A stretch of 64,000 bases of DNA from Changpingibacter yushuensis (GTDB lineage Bacteria > Actinomycetota > Actinomycetes > Actinomycetales > Actinomycetaceae): the NCBI RefSeq assembly GCF_014041995.1, contig NZ_CP059492.1, forward strand, positions 1,674,001-1,738,000, read 5' to 3'. Positions within the stretch are counted from its first letter, which is position 1. Each line of letters starts with the position of its first letter. Positions 26,134 to 35,087 of the stretch are shown one piece after another. Both the position numbers and the translations under genes were made by a program. The notes below the pieces were generated by a model. It ran no database searches. It was given only the letters and a program-made list of their open reading frames with translations, and was not told the origin of the DNA.

Positions 26134-26997
26134 TTACTCGCACCCCTCAAATGTTGGAGGATTCAGTTCGGCATTGGGTGAGTAGTCCGAAGGCGTGTTA
26201 TCGGAAAGTGCCTTCTCCCACGAGCCGTCGTCGAACATAGTTGTCAGCGCATCGTTGACTGCTTCACACAGTTCGGTGTTGCCCTTGGCCAAGCCAACGC
26301 CGTACTTCTCTTCAGTGAAGGGGTTACCAACAATCTTGAACTGCCCCTCGTACTGTGGTTGTGCAGCAAAGCCAGCAAGGATGATGTCATCAGTCGAGAC
26401 TGCGTCCACAGATCCCGCGCTCAACAGTTCTACGCACTCGGAATACGTCTGAGCAGGGTACAGCTGGACCTCAGAGGAGTATTCATCGCGAATTCGCTCT
26501 GCGGAAATCGAGCCTTCCACCGAACACAGAATTGAACTTCCGATATCGTCCGGGCCAGTGATCGACGTGTTGTCAGCTGAGACAAGGAAGTCTTGGCCAG
26601 CAATAAAGTATGGACCACCGAAGCTGATCTGCTCCTTGCGAGCATCCGTTATCGAATACGTCGCAAAGATGAGGTCCACAGATCCATTCTGGATGAGCGT
26701 TTCTCGCTGAGCCGAAATGGATTCTACCCAGTCGATGTGGTCGTCGTCATAACCAAGCGCGTTCGCGACGTACCGTGCCACGTCGACGTCGAACCCAGAG
26801 AAGGTATCTCCTTCCTTGAGTCCGAGGCCTGGCTGGTCATACTTGATACCGATGCGAATCGTATCTCCAGTGAGCCCGCCACCTCGCGACACATCGCCGG
26901 ATGCCTCCTCGGAGGCCGTACCTGAGCTGCATGCGGTGAGGATGAGTGCGGTGGTGAGTACTGCTGCTGCAGCAGCAAAGCGTCGTTTGATACTCAT
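26134..26997 (-). CDS. gluB: Glutamate-binding lipoprotein of ABC importer
   Basis: 287 residues. Lipoprotein signal: SIKRRF, hydrophobic core and lipobox LTAC (Cys about 23). The mature domain is a family 3 solute-binding protein with IRIGIKYDQPGLGLKEGDTFSG shortened here to IGIKYDQPGLGLKEG, the GluB hallmark, and FDVDVARYVA. ATG at 26997 follows GAAGGAA. First gene of the importer operon; an aminotransferase lies 38 bases upstream on the same strand and may share its transcript. Confidence 0.92.
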   Translation of the reverse strand: MSIKRRFAAAAAVLTTALILTACSSGTASEEASGDVSRGGGLTGDTIRIGIKYDQPGLGLKEGDTFSGFDVDVARYVANALGYDDDHIDWVESISAQRETLIQNGSVDLIFATYSITDARKEQISFGGPYFIAGQDFLVSADNTSITGPDDIGSSILCSVEGSISAERIRDEYSSEVQLYPAQTYSECVELLSAGSVDAVSTDDIILAGFAAQPQYEGQFKIVGNPFTEEKYGVGLAKGNTELCEAVNDALTTMFDDGSWEKALSDNTPSDYSPNAELNPPTFEGCE

Positions 26998-27035
26998 GTG
27001 TGTTTCCTTCACGTCGTGGTTCATGAATGGTTGTT

Positions 27036-28310
27036 TTATGACAACAGAGCGGTAAGTGCCTCCCTAAGCTGCTTGAGGTTCGTGGAAATGACAGGTGAAG
27101 AAAGTGGATCTGCAGCATCAAGGGCAGCGATCTTTTCTTCTGGCGTTGCGCCGTAGAGCATGGATGTGGCCATGCGCAGGCACAAGTTTTCGGGGTGGTC
27201 GCCAAAGGCGGTGCCGGGCAGGGCTGCCACGTGATATGAGCGAAGCAACGACTCAGCCAGGTCATCGGAGGTGAGGATTCCTTTGGTACCAAGAACCTCC
27301 CGATGAGGTCCAAAGTCCGGATACAGGTAGAACCCACCCACAGGCTTGCGGCACCTCACTCCGAGGTCCACAAGGATGTCATATACAGAATTGACGACAA
27401 GGCCATGGAGGCGCCGGCTCTCAACGATCCGTTCTTGGATCTGCGGCGTACCACTGACTCCAAGCTCCAGCGCAGGCTCAACCGGTGCCGGCATAGCCGA
27501 CCAGATCTCACTTCCGATTGCGACGACGGCGTCGCGCACAATACTTCCAAATTCTGTGGCCGGAACTCGAAGGAAACCTGTGCGCCAGCCTCCCAAAGCG
27601 AGCGACTTGGATAGACCACCAGTCACGAAGACGTGATCTGGACTCACGTCTGCGGGGCTCAGCACGTCTAAATCGGGATCGTGAATGAGCTCGCGGTAGA
27701 TCTCATCTGAAACATGGAGGAGGTCATATCGCTCTACCAGCGCGGCAACGCGGCGAACCGTCTCTGGAAGTGGGGCGCAACCCGATGGATTATCAGGAAG
27801 AGTAGTGACGATAAGCCGCGGATTGAGGCCCGCTGCCGTTGCATCCTCAAGTGCACTAGCCAGCGCGTCGGGCTCAGGAAACCCTCCCTCGTTAACGGGA
27901 GCGTCCACCCAGATCACTTCCCGGCCCAGAAGAGCCGCCTGCGCACCATACGAGACCCACGAAGGCCGGGTGAGAACAACAGCGCCATCCGTTGCCTGCA
28001 TGAGTGCGTATATAAGCGCTTTGGATCCGGGAGCCGTAACGATCTGCTCCGGCTCCGTTGGGAGCCCACGGTCACGGCTAAAGAAGCTCGCGATCGCTTG
28101 CCGAGTTGACCGCGCGCCTGCTGTGGACGGGTAGTGGTTAAGTGAGGCACCCGCCTGAAGTGCATTCACCAGAAGAGGATGCGGCGGAAGCCCCGCCTCC
28201 CCGAATCCGAGGTGAATGACGTGTTCTCCCGCCGCACGCAGCGCCGAAACTTCTTCATTTATAGCTAGAGTCGCTGACTTTGTGATTCTGAAATGGGATG
28301 CCAACTGCAT
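27036..28310 (-). CDS. PLP-dependent class I/II aminotransferase
   Basis: 424 residues, fold type I aminotransferase. Visible: HLGFGEAGLPPHPLL near the N terminus, TLPDNPSGCAPLP (Asn-Pro contact), HVSDEIYRELI (Asp that binds the pyridine N), and VTGGLSKSLALGGWRTGF with the Schiff-base lysine. Substrate not determinable; a position directly before the glutamate importer suggests a glutamate- or aspartate-linked reaction. Start ATG at 28310 as the family begins near this point; the ribosome site is weak. Confidence 0.88.
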   Translation of the reverse strand: MQLASHFRITKSATLAINEEVSALRAAGEHVIHLGFGEAGLPPHPLLVNALQAGASLNHYPSTAGARSTRQAIASFFSRDRGLPTEPEQIVTAPGSKALIYALMQATDGAVVLTRPSWVSYGAQAALLGREVIWVDAPVNEGGFPEPDALASALEDATAAGLNPRLIVTTLPDNPSGCAPLPETVRRVAALVERYDLLHVSDEIYRELIHDPDLDVLSPADVSPDHVFVTGGLSKSLALGGWRTGFLRVPATEFGSIVRDAVVAIGSEIWSAMPAPVEPALELGVSGTPQIQERIVESRRLHGLVVNSVYDILVDLGVRCRKPVGGFYLYPDFGPHREVLGTKGILTSDDLAESLLRSYHVAALPGTAFGDHPENLCLRMATSMLYGATPEEKIAALDAADPLSSPVISTNLKQLREALTALLS

Positions 28311-28394
28311 GCCCCGAGGCTACGGGGCGCATATTTCGCAGGCGTTTCTACTCAGTTACGGTCTGAAATGTGGGCAAATGGTTGGTTGTGATCC

Positions 28395-29222
28395 TCAAAA
28401 CTCTTCGTGAACGTTTGGATCGGACTCGAAGAGACGGCCGTCAGGGCGTCCAAGCGCACTGATCGTGGCGACGTCAGCCTCACTCAACTCCACGTCGAGC
28501 GCACCCAAGTTCTCCAGCTGACGTTCGGTCGAAGAAGCCTTCGGAATCGGTACGACTCCGCGAGCAACTTCCCAAGCCAGAACGATCTGACCGGGCGTAA
28601 CCCCATGACTGGCAGCTAGTGCGGTGATTGCGGGATCTTCAAGGAGTTCGCCTCTGCGCAGTGGACTCCATGCCTGCGTGATGATGCCTTGACTGCTGTT
28701 GAAATCTGCCAATTCAAGCTGCGGGAAATATGGGTTGAGCTCGATCTGGTTAACTTCGGGAACCACACCGGTCTCATCAATGATTCGTGTGAGGTGCTCG
28801 GGCAAGAAGTTGCACACACCGATATGGCGAACTAGGCCTGCATCTTTCGCAGCGATGAGCGCCTGCCACGCCTCGACGTACTTATCCACTCGCGGATTTG
28901 GCCAATGAATGAGGTAGAGATCAATGTAGCCCAAGCCGGTGCGGAACACTGACTCTTCCACAGCCTTGATGGCCGATTCGTATCTCTGCCGCCTGCCCGG
29001 GAGCTTTGAGGTAACGATGACCTGTTCACGTGTGATCCCGGAACGTCGCACACCTTCACCCACAGCGCCTTCGTTTTCATAGTTGAAGGCCGAATCGATG
29101 AGCCGGTATCCGTTTGCGATGGCTTGCGCCACCGAATCCGCTCCAGAATTCCCGTTGAGCTTATAGGTGCCGAAACCGATAACCGGAAGTTCGAGGCCTC
29201 CGTTTGTGGTGAATGTACGCAT
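28395..29222 (-). CDS. Aldo/keto reductase
   Basis: 275 residues, the 2,5-diketo-gluconate reductase class. Catalytic tetrad visible: Asp in RLIDSAFNYENE (D and Y), Lys in VIVTSKLPG, His in YLIHWPNP. C-terminal cofactor motif VVPIPKASSTERQLENL binds NADPH. ATG at 29222 follows GGAAAGGA. Substrate unknown. It stands 84 bases downstream of the aminotransferase gene start with no sign of coupling. Confidence 0.92.
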   Translation of the reverse strand: MRTFTTNGGLELPVIGFGTYKLNGNSGADSVAQAIANGYRLIDSAFNYENEGAVGEGVRRSGITREQVIVTSKLPGRRQRYESAIKAVEESVFRTGLGYIDLYLIHWPNPRVDKYVEAWQALIAAKDAGLVRHIGVCNFLPEHLTRIIDETGVVPEVNQIELNPYFPQLELADFNSSQGIITQAWSPLRRGELLEDPAITALAASHGVTPGQIVLAWEVARGVVPIPKASSTERQLENLGALDVELSEADVATISALGRPDGRLFESDPNVHEEF

Positions 29223-29279
29223 GTGAATCCTTTCCGTTGCTCAACGTTACCAAGGTGGACTGGCACTGTGGTGAACGGG

Positions 29280-29978
29280 TTACCCGGCAACTCCATCGGG
29301 TTCGGGGGTAATGCGAAGGTACTCGGCCACATCACGCCAGGTCGATTCTTGGTGCTCGATGGTGGCTGCATCCGCAAGGCGTTGGCTAGGTAGATAGGTG
29401 AAGAATCCTCGTATGCTTCGCGACGAAACCTCAGGATCCGCACTTACAGCGCGCCACATTGCGGCTGCCTCATCACCCAAGCACAGAACGACCTGCAGGT
29501 TGGGCATGAGCGCCAAGAGGCCCTTGAGAACCTCATCCGGTGCCCATTGTTGATTGGGAACCTGCACAGAATCGGGAACCTCCACCGAATCGGGAACCTC
29601 CACCGAATCGGGAACCTCCACCGAATCGGCAGACGCCCACGGATTCGTGAACCATGGCGACAACTGCTGCCGGTTGATTCCAGAAAGCTTCATGAGCCGT
29701 CGCAACTGCATGGACAAGTCACTGGTGTTCTCAGTGCATATCATGTCATTCCCGGTGGCGCGCTGCCCCATGGAGGATGCGCCACTGAGGAGAGCAAGCA
29801 CCCGAGTATCTGAAGCACCGTGCCACGGGGCAAGGTAAGGGAGGTGCAAACCGTATGGGTTTTCTTGGGAGAGCTTGTCAATATAGCGATTGATATGCCG
29901 CACATGCGTGTCATACAAATGGTCCCATTGCCCTTTGAGGAACCAAGAATCAGTCATCCTGCCAGACGTCGTTGTCAT
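29280..29978 (-). CDS. Uracil-DNA-glycosylase-like protein with hexapeptide repeat insert
   Basis: About 232 residues. YGLHLPYLAPWHGASDTRVLALLSGAS resembles the uracil-DNA glycosylase superfamily pocket (family with PxxGGxxAR), and VVLCLGDEAAAMW with a later FTYLPSQR (in place of HPS) resemble its back end. The middle contains DSVEVP three times plus DSVQVP, in a place that should be a plain loop. Start is uncertain: TTG 30008, ATG 29987, 29978 and 29957 are all possible and no good ribosome site is present. Activity is not proven by the residues I can see; another UDG-fold enzyme is possible. Confidence 0.6.
   Translation of the reverse strand: MTTTSGRMTDSWFLKGQWDHLYDTHVRHINRYIDKLSQENPYGLHLPYLAPWHGASDTRVLALLSGASSMGQRATGNDMICTENTSDLSMQLRRLMKLSGINRQQLSPWFTNPWASADSVEVPDSVEVPDSVEVPDSVQVPNQQWAPDEVLKGLLALMPNLQVVLCLGDEAAAMWRAVSADPEVSSRSIRGFFTYLPSQRLADAATIEHQESTWRDVAEYLRITPEPDGVAG
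29553..29624. repeat. Four 18-bp tandem units in the UDG-like gene
   Basis: Units at 29553-29570 (diverged), 29571-29588, 29589-29606 and 29607-29624; the last three are identical (ATCGGGAACCTCCACCGA). Each adds six residues in frame. Confidence 0.95.
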
Positions 29979-30178
29979 ACTAACCATGGTAGGTGGCATG
30001 CTTCTCAATTTGGGAAACTTTCACGAAGAATTGCCTGCCCTCACAATTGCAGGACCAAAGGGTAGGTTTGCAGTAATCTCATCGAGGGCGCGGTGTTTAT
30101 CGCCGCCCAACTCAATTGTCTTATCTTCGCTCGATGCTGCTCATTACGGTCAGCGTGGCGATGTGCGGGAGGGAACCC

Positions 30179-31081
30179 ATGGCGCGAATTCTCATCGTTG
30201 GTGCAGGAGCAACCGGCGGAGTCTATGGCGAAAAGCTGGTGGAGGCTGGCCGCGACGTGACCTTCCTTGTGCGCGAACGCCGATTCGAGGAGATCTCCGC
30301 TGAAGGAATCCGCGTTCGTCGGAAGTCCGGTACGACGTCATATCCTGCCAAAGCGATCGTCACGCCAGAACCCGGCGATGTGTACGATCTGATCCTGGTG
30401 ACAGTCAAAGCACCGGCTCTCCCCAGTGTGATCGAGAACCTGAAGAACGCCGTTGGCCCTAACACCATCATCATTCCTCTCCTGAATGGAATGGCCCACA
30501 ACGCCATGTTCGAGGATGCCTTTCCCGGCTGCGTCCGGGGCGGAATCATGCGGATTATGGCGACTCTCGATCCAGACAACACCGTTGTTCAGCTGACAAA
30601 CCTATGCGAATTGATTGTGGGTGGCGTCCATGGCCGGAAGCTCCCCGACGACGTCGCCGCGGCGTTAGACGTTCCCGGAATCCGATTGATCGTTCGTGAG
30701 GACGTCACTGGTTCTTTGTGGGAGAAGTGGGCGTTCATTGCCGCAGCGGGGGTCACCACAATTCTGTTCCGGGGAAACATCGGGGACATCATCGCTGCTG
30801 GAGGGCACGATATGATCCTTGACGCCGTTGCCGAATGCGAGGCTGTGGCCGCGGCATCGGGATATCCCGTAAGTGAAGCAACGCATGAGCAGACGGTCAA
30901 CATGCTGACAGAACCGCACTCCACGTTCACTTCGTCCCTGTACCGCGACCTCATGAATGGGAATGCTCAGGAATCCGAACACCTTCTCGGTGATATGGCT
31001 CTGCGCGCTCAGCAGCTCGCAGTGCCCGCTCCCTTGCTAAACGCCACAGTGCTTCAGATCAGAACCCAACAGGTGGGGTAG
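30179..31081 (+). CDS. Ketopantoate reductase family protein (PanE/ApbA)
   Basis: 300 residues. N-terminal NADPH loop RILIVGAGATGGVYGEKL (about 3-20), middle TVKAPALPSVIENL and PLLNGMAHN, and a C-terminal ApbA domain with the conserved LWEKWAFIAA and SSLYRDLMNGNAQESEHLLGD. It could supply pantoate after PanB, but ApbA-family paralogues act on other 2-oxo acids. ATG at 30179 has GGGAGGGAA upstream; codons before it are not conserved. Its 3' end overlaps the converging DDAH gene by 23 bases. Confidence 0.88.
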   Translation: MARILIVGAGATGGVYGEKLVEAGRDVTFLVRERRFEEISAEGIRVRRKSGTTSYPAKAIVTPEPGDVYDLILVTVKAPALPSVIENLKNAVGPNTIIIPLLNGMAHNAMFEDAFPGCVRGGIMRIMATLDPDNTVVQLTNLCELIVGGVHGRKLPDDVAAALDVPGIRLIVREDVTGSLWEKWAFIAAAGVTTILFRGNIGDIIAAGGHDMILDAVAECEAVAAASGYPVSEATHEQTVNMLTEPHSTFTSSLYRDLMNGNAQESEHLLGDMALRAQQLAVPAPLLNATVLQIRTQQVG

Positions 31082-31847
31082 CGAGGCAGCGAACTCGCAC
31101 CGATAGGCAGGTGACGCAGCCCTCGAGCTTCTCAAACTCGCTGATTTCAACCTCCGTGACGTCATATCCAAGTTCACGAAGCATTTTGGCCGTGCGTGGA
31201 GCCGAAGCAGAGATGAGCAGGTGGGAGCCATCGAGGCACACCACGGCGGTTCCCGCAGGTTCCGGAACAGGCAGGAAGCGTTCGAAGATGGCGGGATTGT
31301 CCACATATTCCGGGTATCCGATCACTGTGCCATCAGGCAGAGCCGTCACGGCCGTCTTCAGGTGAAGGACCTTCGTGACCGGTACCGCCACGACTTGTGC
31401 GCCAAGTGGGCCGAGGATTGCACGCAACTGGGCGATTCCTTCAGCATTGGTACGCCCTCCGCGCCCGACGTACACGGTGTTGCCAACCTTGAGTACGTCG
31501 CCTCCTTCGAGCGTTCCGGGTTCGCGAATCGAATTGAGAGACAAGCCGAGTTTCTCCACCACGTCCCGGGTGCCAGCGGGCTCCGGGCGCCGCGGCAGAG
31601 CTCCCGGGCGCGTTGAGACCGCAACGTTCTTGAACATGACCACTGAGTCCTCTACAAACACCGCATCCGGGCAATCATCAGCTGGCGCGACCTCGATCGT
31701 CTCCCAGCCGGCGGCGCGCAGTGTGTCAACATACCCCGCCCATTGCTGTAGGGCTGTTGGAATATCCACGGCCACTTTCTCGATGTGATCAACGATTCCG
31801 TTGTCAAGTAACGGACCGGGCTTACGGACTAGCGCGACTTTCGACAT
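31059..31847 (-). CDS. ddaH: Dimethylarginine dimethylaminohydrolase
   Basis: 262 residues of the amidinotransferase/DDAH fold. Substrate and catalytic residues visible: CPDAVFVEDS (Asp, Glu), TLEGGDVL, LHLKTAVT (catalytic His) and the nucleophile Cys in CVTCLSVRVR near the C terminus. Hydrolyses methylated arginines to citrulline; a related arginine-deiminase role cannot be excluded. ATG at 31847 follows GAAGG. The gene downstream converges on it with a 23-base overlap. Confidence 0.87.
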   Translation of the reverse strand: MSKVALVRKPGPLLDNGIVDHIEKVAVDIPTALQQWAGYVDTLRAAGWETIEVAPADDCPDAVFVEDSVVMFKNVAVSTRPGALPRRPEPAGTRDVVEKLGLSLNSIREPGTLEGGDVLKVGNTVYVGRGGRTNAEGIAQLRAILGPLGAQVVAVPVTKVLHLKTAVTALPDGTVIGYPEYVDNPAIFERFLPVPEPAGTAVVCLDGSHLLISASAPRTAKMLRELGYDVTEVEISEFEKLEGCVTCLSVRVRCLATPPVGF

Positions 31848-31889
31848 TCCTTGCCTTCTCTTCGTTCGAGTAATCACGCCAGCATAGTC

Positions 31890-31933
31890 GACAGTGGGCA
31901 GGGGAACGATTACGCGTTCCACTGCCCACTGTC
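31890..31933 (-). terminator. Hairpin terminator after the LANTG surface protein gene
   Basis: 19-base arms (31890-31908 and 31915-31933) pair with one mismatch around a 6-base loop, 55 bases past the surface protein stop and upstream of ddaH on the same strand. Confidence 0.75.
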
Positions 31934-31987
31934 ATTCAGCTATTGATGAAGTTCGTGCAGCTTGAAGCCGACTACACCTTCACTTCT

Positions 31988-34075
31988 TTACTCTTCGTTG
32001 CGACGGCGCGAAGCTAGCGCGACGCTTGCAACTCCGGCAACGATCAGGGCAATGGCACCGATGAACAAGCTGCTGGAATCAGCACCCGTGTTCGCAAGTG
32101 CGTGGACCGGCGTGTATACCGGCGTTACCGATGGCTTAACAACGACTACTGGAGCCTTCGGTGTGCTCTTGGGCGGAACGGCACATGGTGTTGGATCAGC
32201 AAACTTCACCGTGTACGTTGCCACCTTCACTCCCTTGGAGTTGGTCCAGTTGCCATGATGGCCGCGGTCGTAACCATTGCCATCACCGTACGTGCGATCA
32301 CCGCTCCCCCAGTCGCCCTTGTCAGATTTACTGACCTTGTGGCTGTACTTCGAAAGCTGCCAGCCTTCGCCAACGCTTGCACTTGAGAATGTGTATCCCT
32401 TCTGAGCTGTGGCAATGATGATGATATTGCCATGCTTGTCGGTCTTCTTCTCATAATGAATCGCCTTGGTATCGGCCGGCAGAGTCACGGTACCCATTGT
32501 GACGGAACCGTCCTTCTTGCAGACAGGATCAGTAACAGTGGGCTTGGTTGGGGTAACCGCGCATGGCCTCGGATCTGTGAACTTGACGGTGTAGGTTGCC
32601 ACCTTGTCACTCTTCAAGACCCAACCCTCACCAAGGCTCTCCGCAGTGAACTTGAATCCCTTATGAGCAGTCGCCGTGACAATGACCGTATTGCCCTTAT
32701 GAGAGTTCGCATAGGCACTATCATCGCCATACTTGCCAGCTTGGCCATCCCATCCAGCCTTCTCGTGCTTTCCGGACAAACCATACGAAATCTGACGAGT
32801 ATCAGCAGGCAAAGTCACCTGCCCCTTAGTCACACTTCCATCCGCCTTGCAGACAGGATCAGTGACCGTGGGATCAGTTGGGGTAACCGCACACGGCCGC
32901 GGATCTGTGAACTTGACGGTGTAGGTTGCCACCTTGTCACTCTTCAAGACCCAACCCTCACCAAGGCTCTCCGCGGAGAACTTCACATGCTTCTGGGCTG
33001 TGGCAACCACGATTATTGTGGTGCTTCCCTTGCCATCCTTGCCATCGCGTTCCACGCGCTTCTCATAACGGATCGCATTAGTATCCGCCGGTAGTTGCAC
33101 GATTCCCTCGCTCACCGATCCGTCCGCTTTGCAGACAGGGTGGGTTACCGTGGGATCAGTTGGAATAACAACACACGGCCTAGGATCTGTGAACTTGACG
33201 ATGTAGGTGGCAATGTCATTCTTTCCGCCTAGGGTCCAGCCCTCGCCTATCGTCTCTTTGGAGAACTTGAATCCATTGATTGCTTTGGCCGTGACGACAA
33301 AGACCTGCTCATCGCCGGGCTTGCCACCGCGCTGTTCGTCCACCTTGTAGGTGATCGACTCTGTATTTGCCGCCGGCACAACCGAGCCCTTCGATACTGA
33401 GCCATCGGCCAGACACTCTGGGTTTGTCACCTGTGGGGGTACCGGTATCGCGATTTTCGGGCAATCCTTGAGATGTCGGAAGGTGATCTTGTAGGTTGCC
33501 GTGTTCTTGAGGACCTTGTCAGGTTCCCATCCGGACCCTTGTACTAGGACAAGCCTGAAACCTTCAGCTGCAGTGGCCTTGACGATCACTGTTGCTGATG
33601 GACCAGCTCCGGATACTGACTTTGTGTAGACAATGTTGGCGGTGGACGGAACGGTTACCAGATCCAGCACCGTCTTGCCATAGGGAAGGCACTTGACATA
33701 GTCAACGCTAGGCTTGCCCGGCGTCACGGTCTTGTGGGTTGGTGTGGTCTTCGTGGGTGTTGGCGCTGGCGCCTTTCCAGCTTGGGTCTCAGGTTGCGTT
33801 GCTGCTTCCTGAGGTGGAGTCGTGACGGCTGGTTCTTGAACGGCAGGTTCGCTTGCCGCAGGCTCAACTACCGGTTCGACGGCTGGCTCTGTAGCTGGTT
33901 CGGCCGCAGGCTCAGGAACCGCGGCTGGCGCCACTACGTCTGAGGTCGAGGTATCGGTTACAGCAGGTTCGTCGGCAAAAGCCAAAGAAGGAAATGATAC
34001 AACCGTCAATGCGGTTGCTACAGCTAGCGCAATTAGCCGATGTTTGTTGTCAATACGTTGTTTTTTCGCACTCAT
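31988..34075 (-). CDS. Sortase-anchored repeat surface protein (LANTG)
   Basis: 695 residues. Signal peptide (KHRLIALAVATALTVVSFPSLAFA, cleavage after AFA about residue 34), a Pro/Ala/Glu/Thr-rich stalk (about 35-125), five repeats of about 80-100 residues, and a wall-sorting tail: LANTG, hydrophobic GAIALIVAGVASVALAS and basic RRRNEE. Each repeat starts near V..PVC.ADGSV, contains LPADT and GEGW and ends VATYTVKFTDPRPC, so each has two cysteines that may bridge. Repeats 3 and 4 are almost identical over 60-70 bases (32577-32642 and 32914-32979). Wall-bound adhesin-like role is inferred. The motif is LANTG, not LPxTG, which may need a particular sortase. Confidence 0.9.
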   Translation of the reverse strand: MSAKKQRIDNKHRLIALAVATALTVVSFPSLAFADEPAVTDTSTSDVVAPAAVPEPAAEPATEPAVEPVVEPAASEPAVQEPAVTTPPQEAATQPETQAGKAPAPTPTKTTPTHKTVTPGKPSVDYVKCLPYGKTVLDLVTVPSTANIVYTKSVSGAGPSATVIVKATAAEGFRLVLVQGSGWEPDKVLKNTATYKITFRHLKDCPKIAIPVPPQVTNPECLADGSVSKGSVVPAANTESITYKVDEQRGGKPGDEQVFVVTAKAINGFKFSKETIGEGWTLGGKNDIATYIVKFTDPRPCVVIPTDPTVTHPVCKADGSVSEGIVQLPADTNAIRYEKRVERDGKDGKGSTTIIVVATAQKHVKFSAESLGEGWVLKSDKVATYTVKFTDPRPCAVTPTDPTVTDPVCKADGSVTKGQVTLPADTRQISYGLSGKHEKAGWDGQAGKYGDDSAYANSHKGNTVIVTATAHKGFKFTAESLGEGWVLKSDKVATYTVKFTDPRPCAVTPTKPTVTDPVCKKDGSVTMGTVTLPADTKAIHYEKKTDKHGNIIIIATAQKGYTFSSASVGEGWQLSKYSHKVSKSDKGDWGSGDRTYGDGNGYDRGHHGNWTNSKGVKVATYTVKFADPTPCAVPPKSTPKAPVVVVKPSVTPVYTPVHALANTGADSSSLFIGAIALIVAGVASVALASRRRNEE

Positions 34076-34363
34076 TTGAGGGCTCCTAACAGCAGGAGTG
34101 AAGTCTGTACATGAGAGTTGAAGCCTTCAGCAATCGAAGGCAGCGCGAAATGCGATCGGCCGTAATCGTGGCGGCCGTCACATTGATCCTATACAGCACA
34201 CGAGATCGATTGCCAGACGTGTGGAGTAAATGTTTCCTAATTCGGGATGTAAATCGTTCAGACGTGGTTGTTTCTTCTATGAATCACGCACTCTGTAACG
34301 TTTTATTTCTTGCGGAATTGCGCGGCGGCGCCTTCTTGCACACGTCCACATAAGTTCGTTGTT
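34076..34363. promoter_or_regulatory. AT-rich promoter region upstream of the surface protein gene
   Basis: 288 bases, clearly more AT-rich than neighbours (around 34240-34320). It lies 5' of the surface protein gene and past the end of the hydrolase gene. No ORF of note. Confidence 0.5.
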
Positions 34364-34936
34364 TCAGACGTTTGGCAGGCCAGCCACGAAACTCAAGATC
34401 CTTTGGGTCGCCAGCTGAGCGGCCCCCAAATCGAAATCTGCTGAGTCCGAGTCAAGGAACAGGTGCCCAGATGCGGGGTAAAGATACAGCTCTGAACCCG
34501 GAACCGTCTCAGCAAAATGCGCCTCCACCTCTGGTTGGCGCCACGGATCAAACTCAGCCTGATGTGCCTGAACAGGTACATTCAGGGGCCATTCGACACC
34601 CCACCACGAAGGCAAAGGAACCTCATACAAGAAGAAGGCACCCAACGCGCCGGTGTGCCTGAGTATCTGCGTCGTGGCGGCATGTACCCCGAACGAAGCC
34701 CCGCCGTAGACCACCCGGCTGGGAAAGGCGCTAATTGCAGCTTCACTCCGTTCCGCGAATACCTTGGTTCCAAGAGAATGTATGTGGCGCACGCCGTCGT
34801 CGATAGATTCAAAAGTGAGTCCGTCAAATAGGTCAGGTGTATGGACCACGTTTCCCGCGTCCCGTAAGGTCTGCGCAAACGCCTTCACACCATCAGTCAA
34901 TCCGCGGGCGTGATGAAAGAAGACAATCTCGGCCAT
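34364..34936 (-). CDS. Dienelactone hydrolase family protein
   Basis: 190 residues of alpha/beta-hydrolase fold: start EIVFFHHARGLTDGVKAFA, nucleophile elbow with GGASFGVHAA (Ser in place of Cys as far as the elbow shows), Asp in AHQAEFDPW and His in YPASGHLFLDSDS. Matches the DLH family used on lactone or ester substrates; real substrate unknown. ATG at 34936 follows GAGGTG; an upstream in-frame start is not conserved. Confidence 0.82.
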   Translation of the reverse strand: MAEIVFFHHARGLTDGVKAFAQTLRDAGNVVHTPDLFDGLTFESIDDGVRHIHSLGTKVFAERSEAAISAFPSRVVYGGASFGVHAATTQILRHTGALGAFFLYEVPLPSWWGVEWPLNVPVQAHQAEFDPWRQPEVEAHFAETVPGSELYLYPASGHLFLDSDSADFDLGAAQLATQRILSFVAGLPNV

Positions 34937-35087
34937 TGTGACCCACCTCTCTTTCACATCCTCTACTAATAGAAGATAGCAAGAGAATGATACAGAGAGA
35001 GCCATATCACAACATCTACTTGTGCCAGTGATAAACGGGCATCTGTCTCACACAAGGATCTACCCACGCCGGTGACAGAGGATTCGC

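Noticed and set aside
32432-33094. 220-codon plus-strand frame opposite the LANTG protein
   Set aside because: Mirrors the internal repeats of the surface protein; no start signal.
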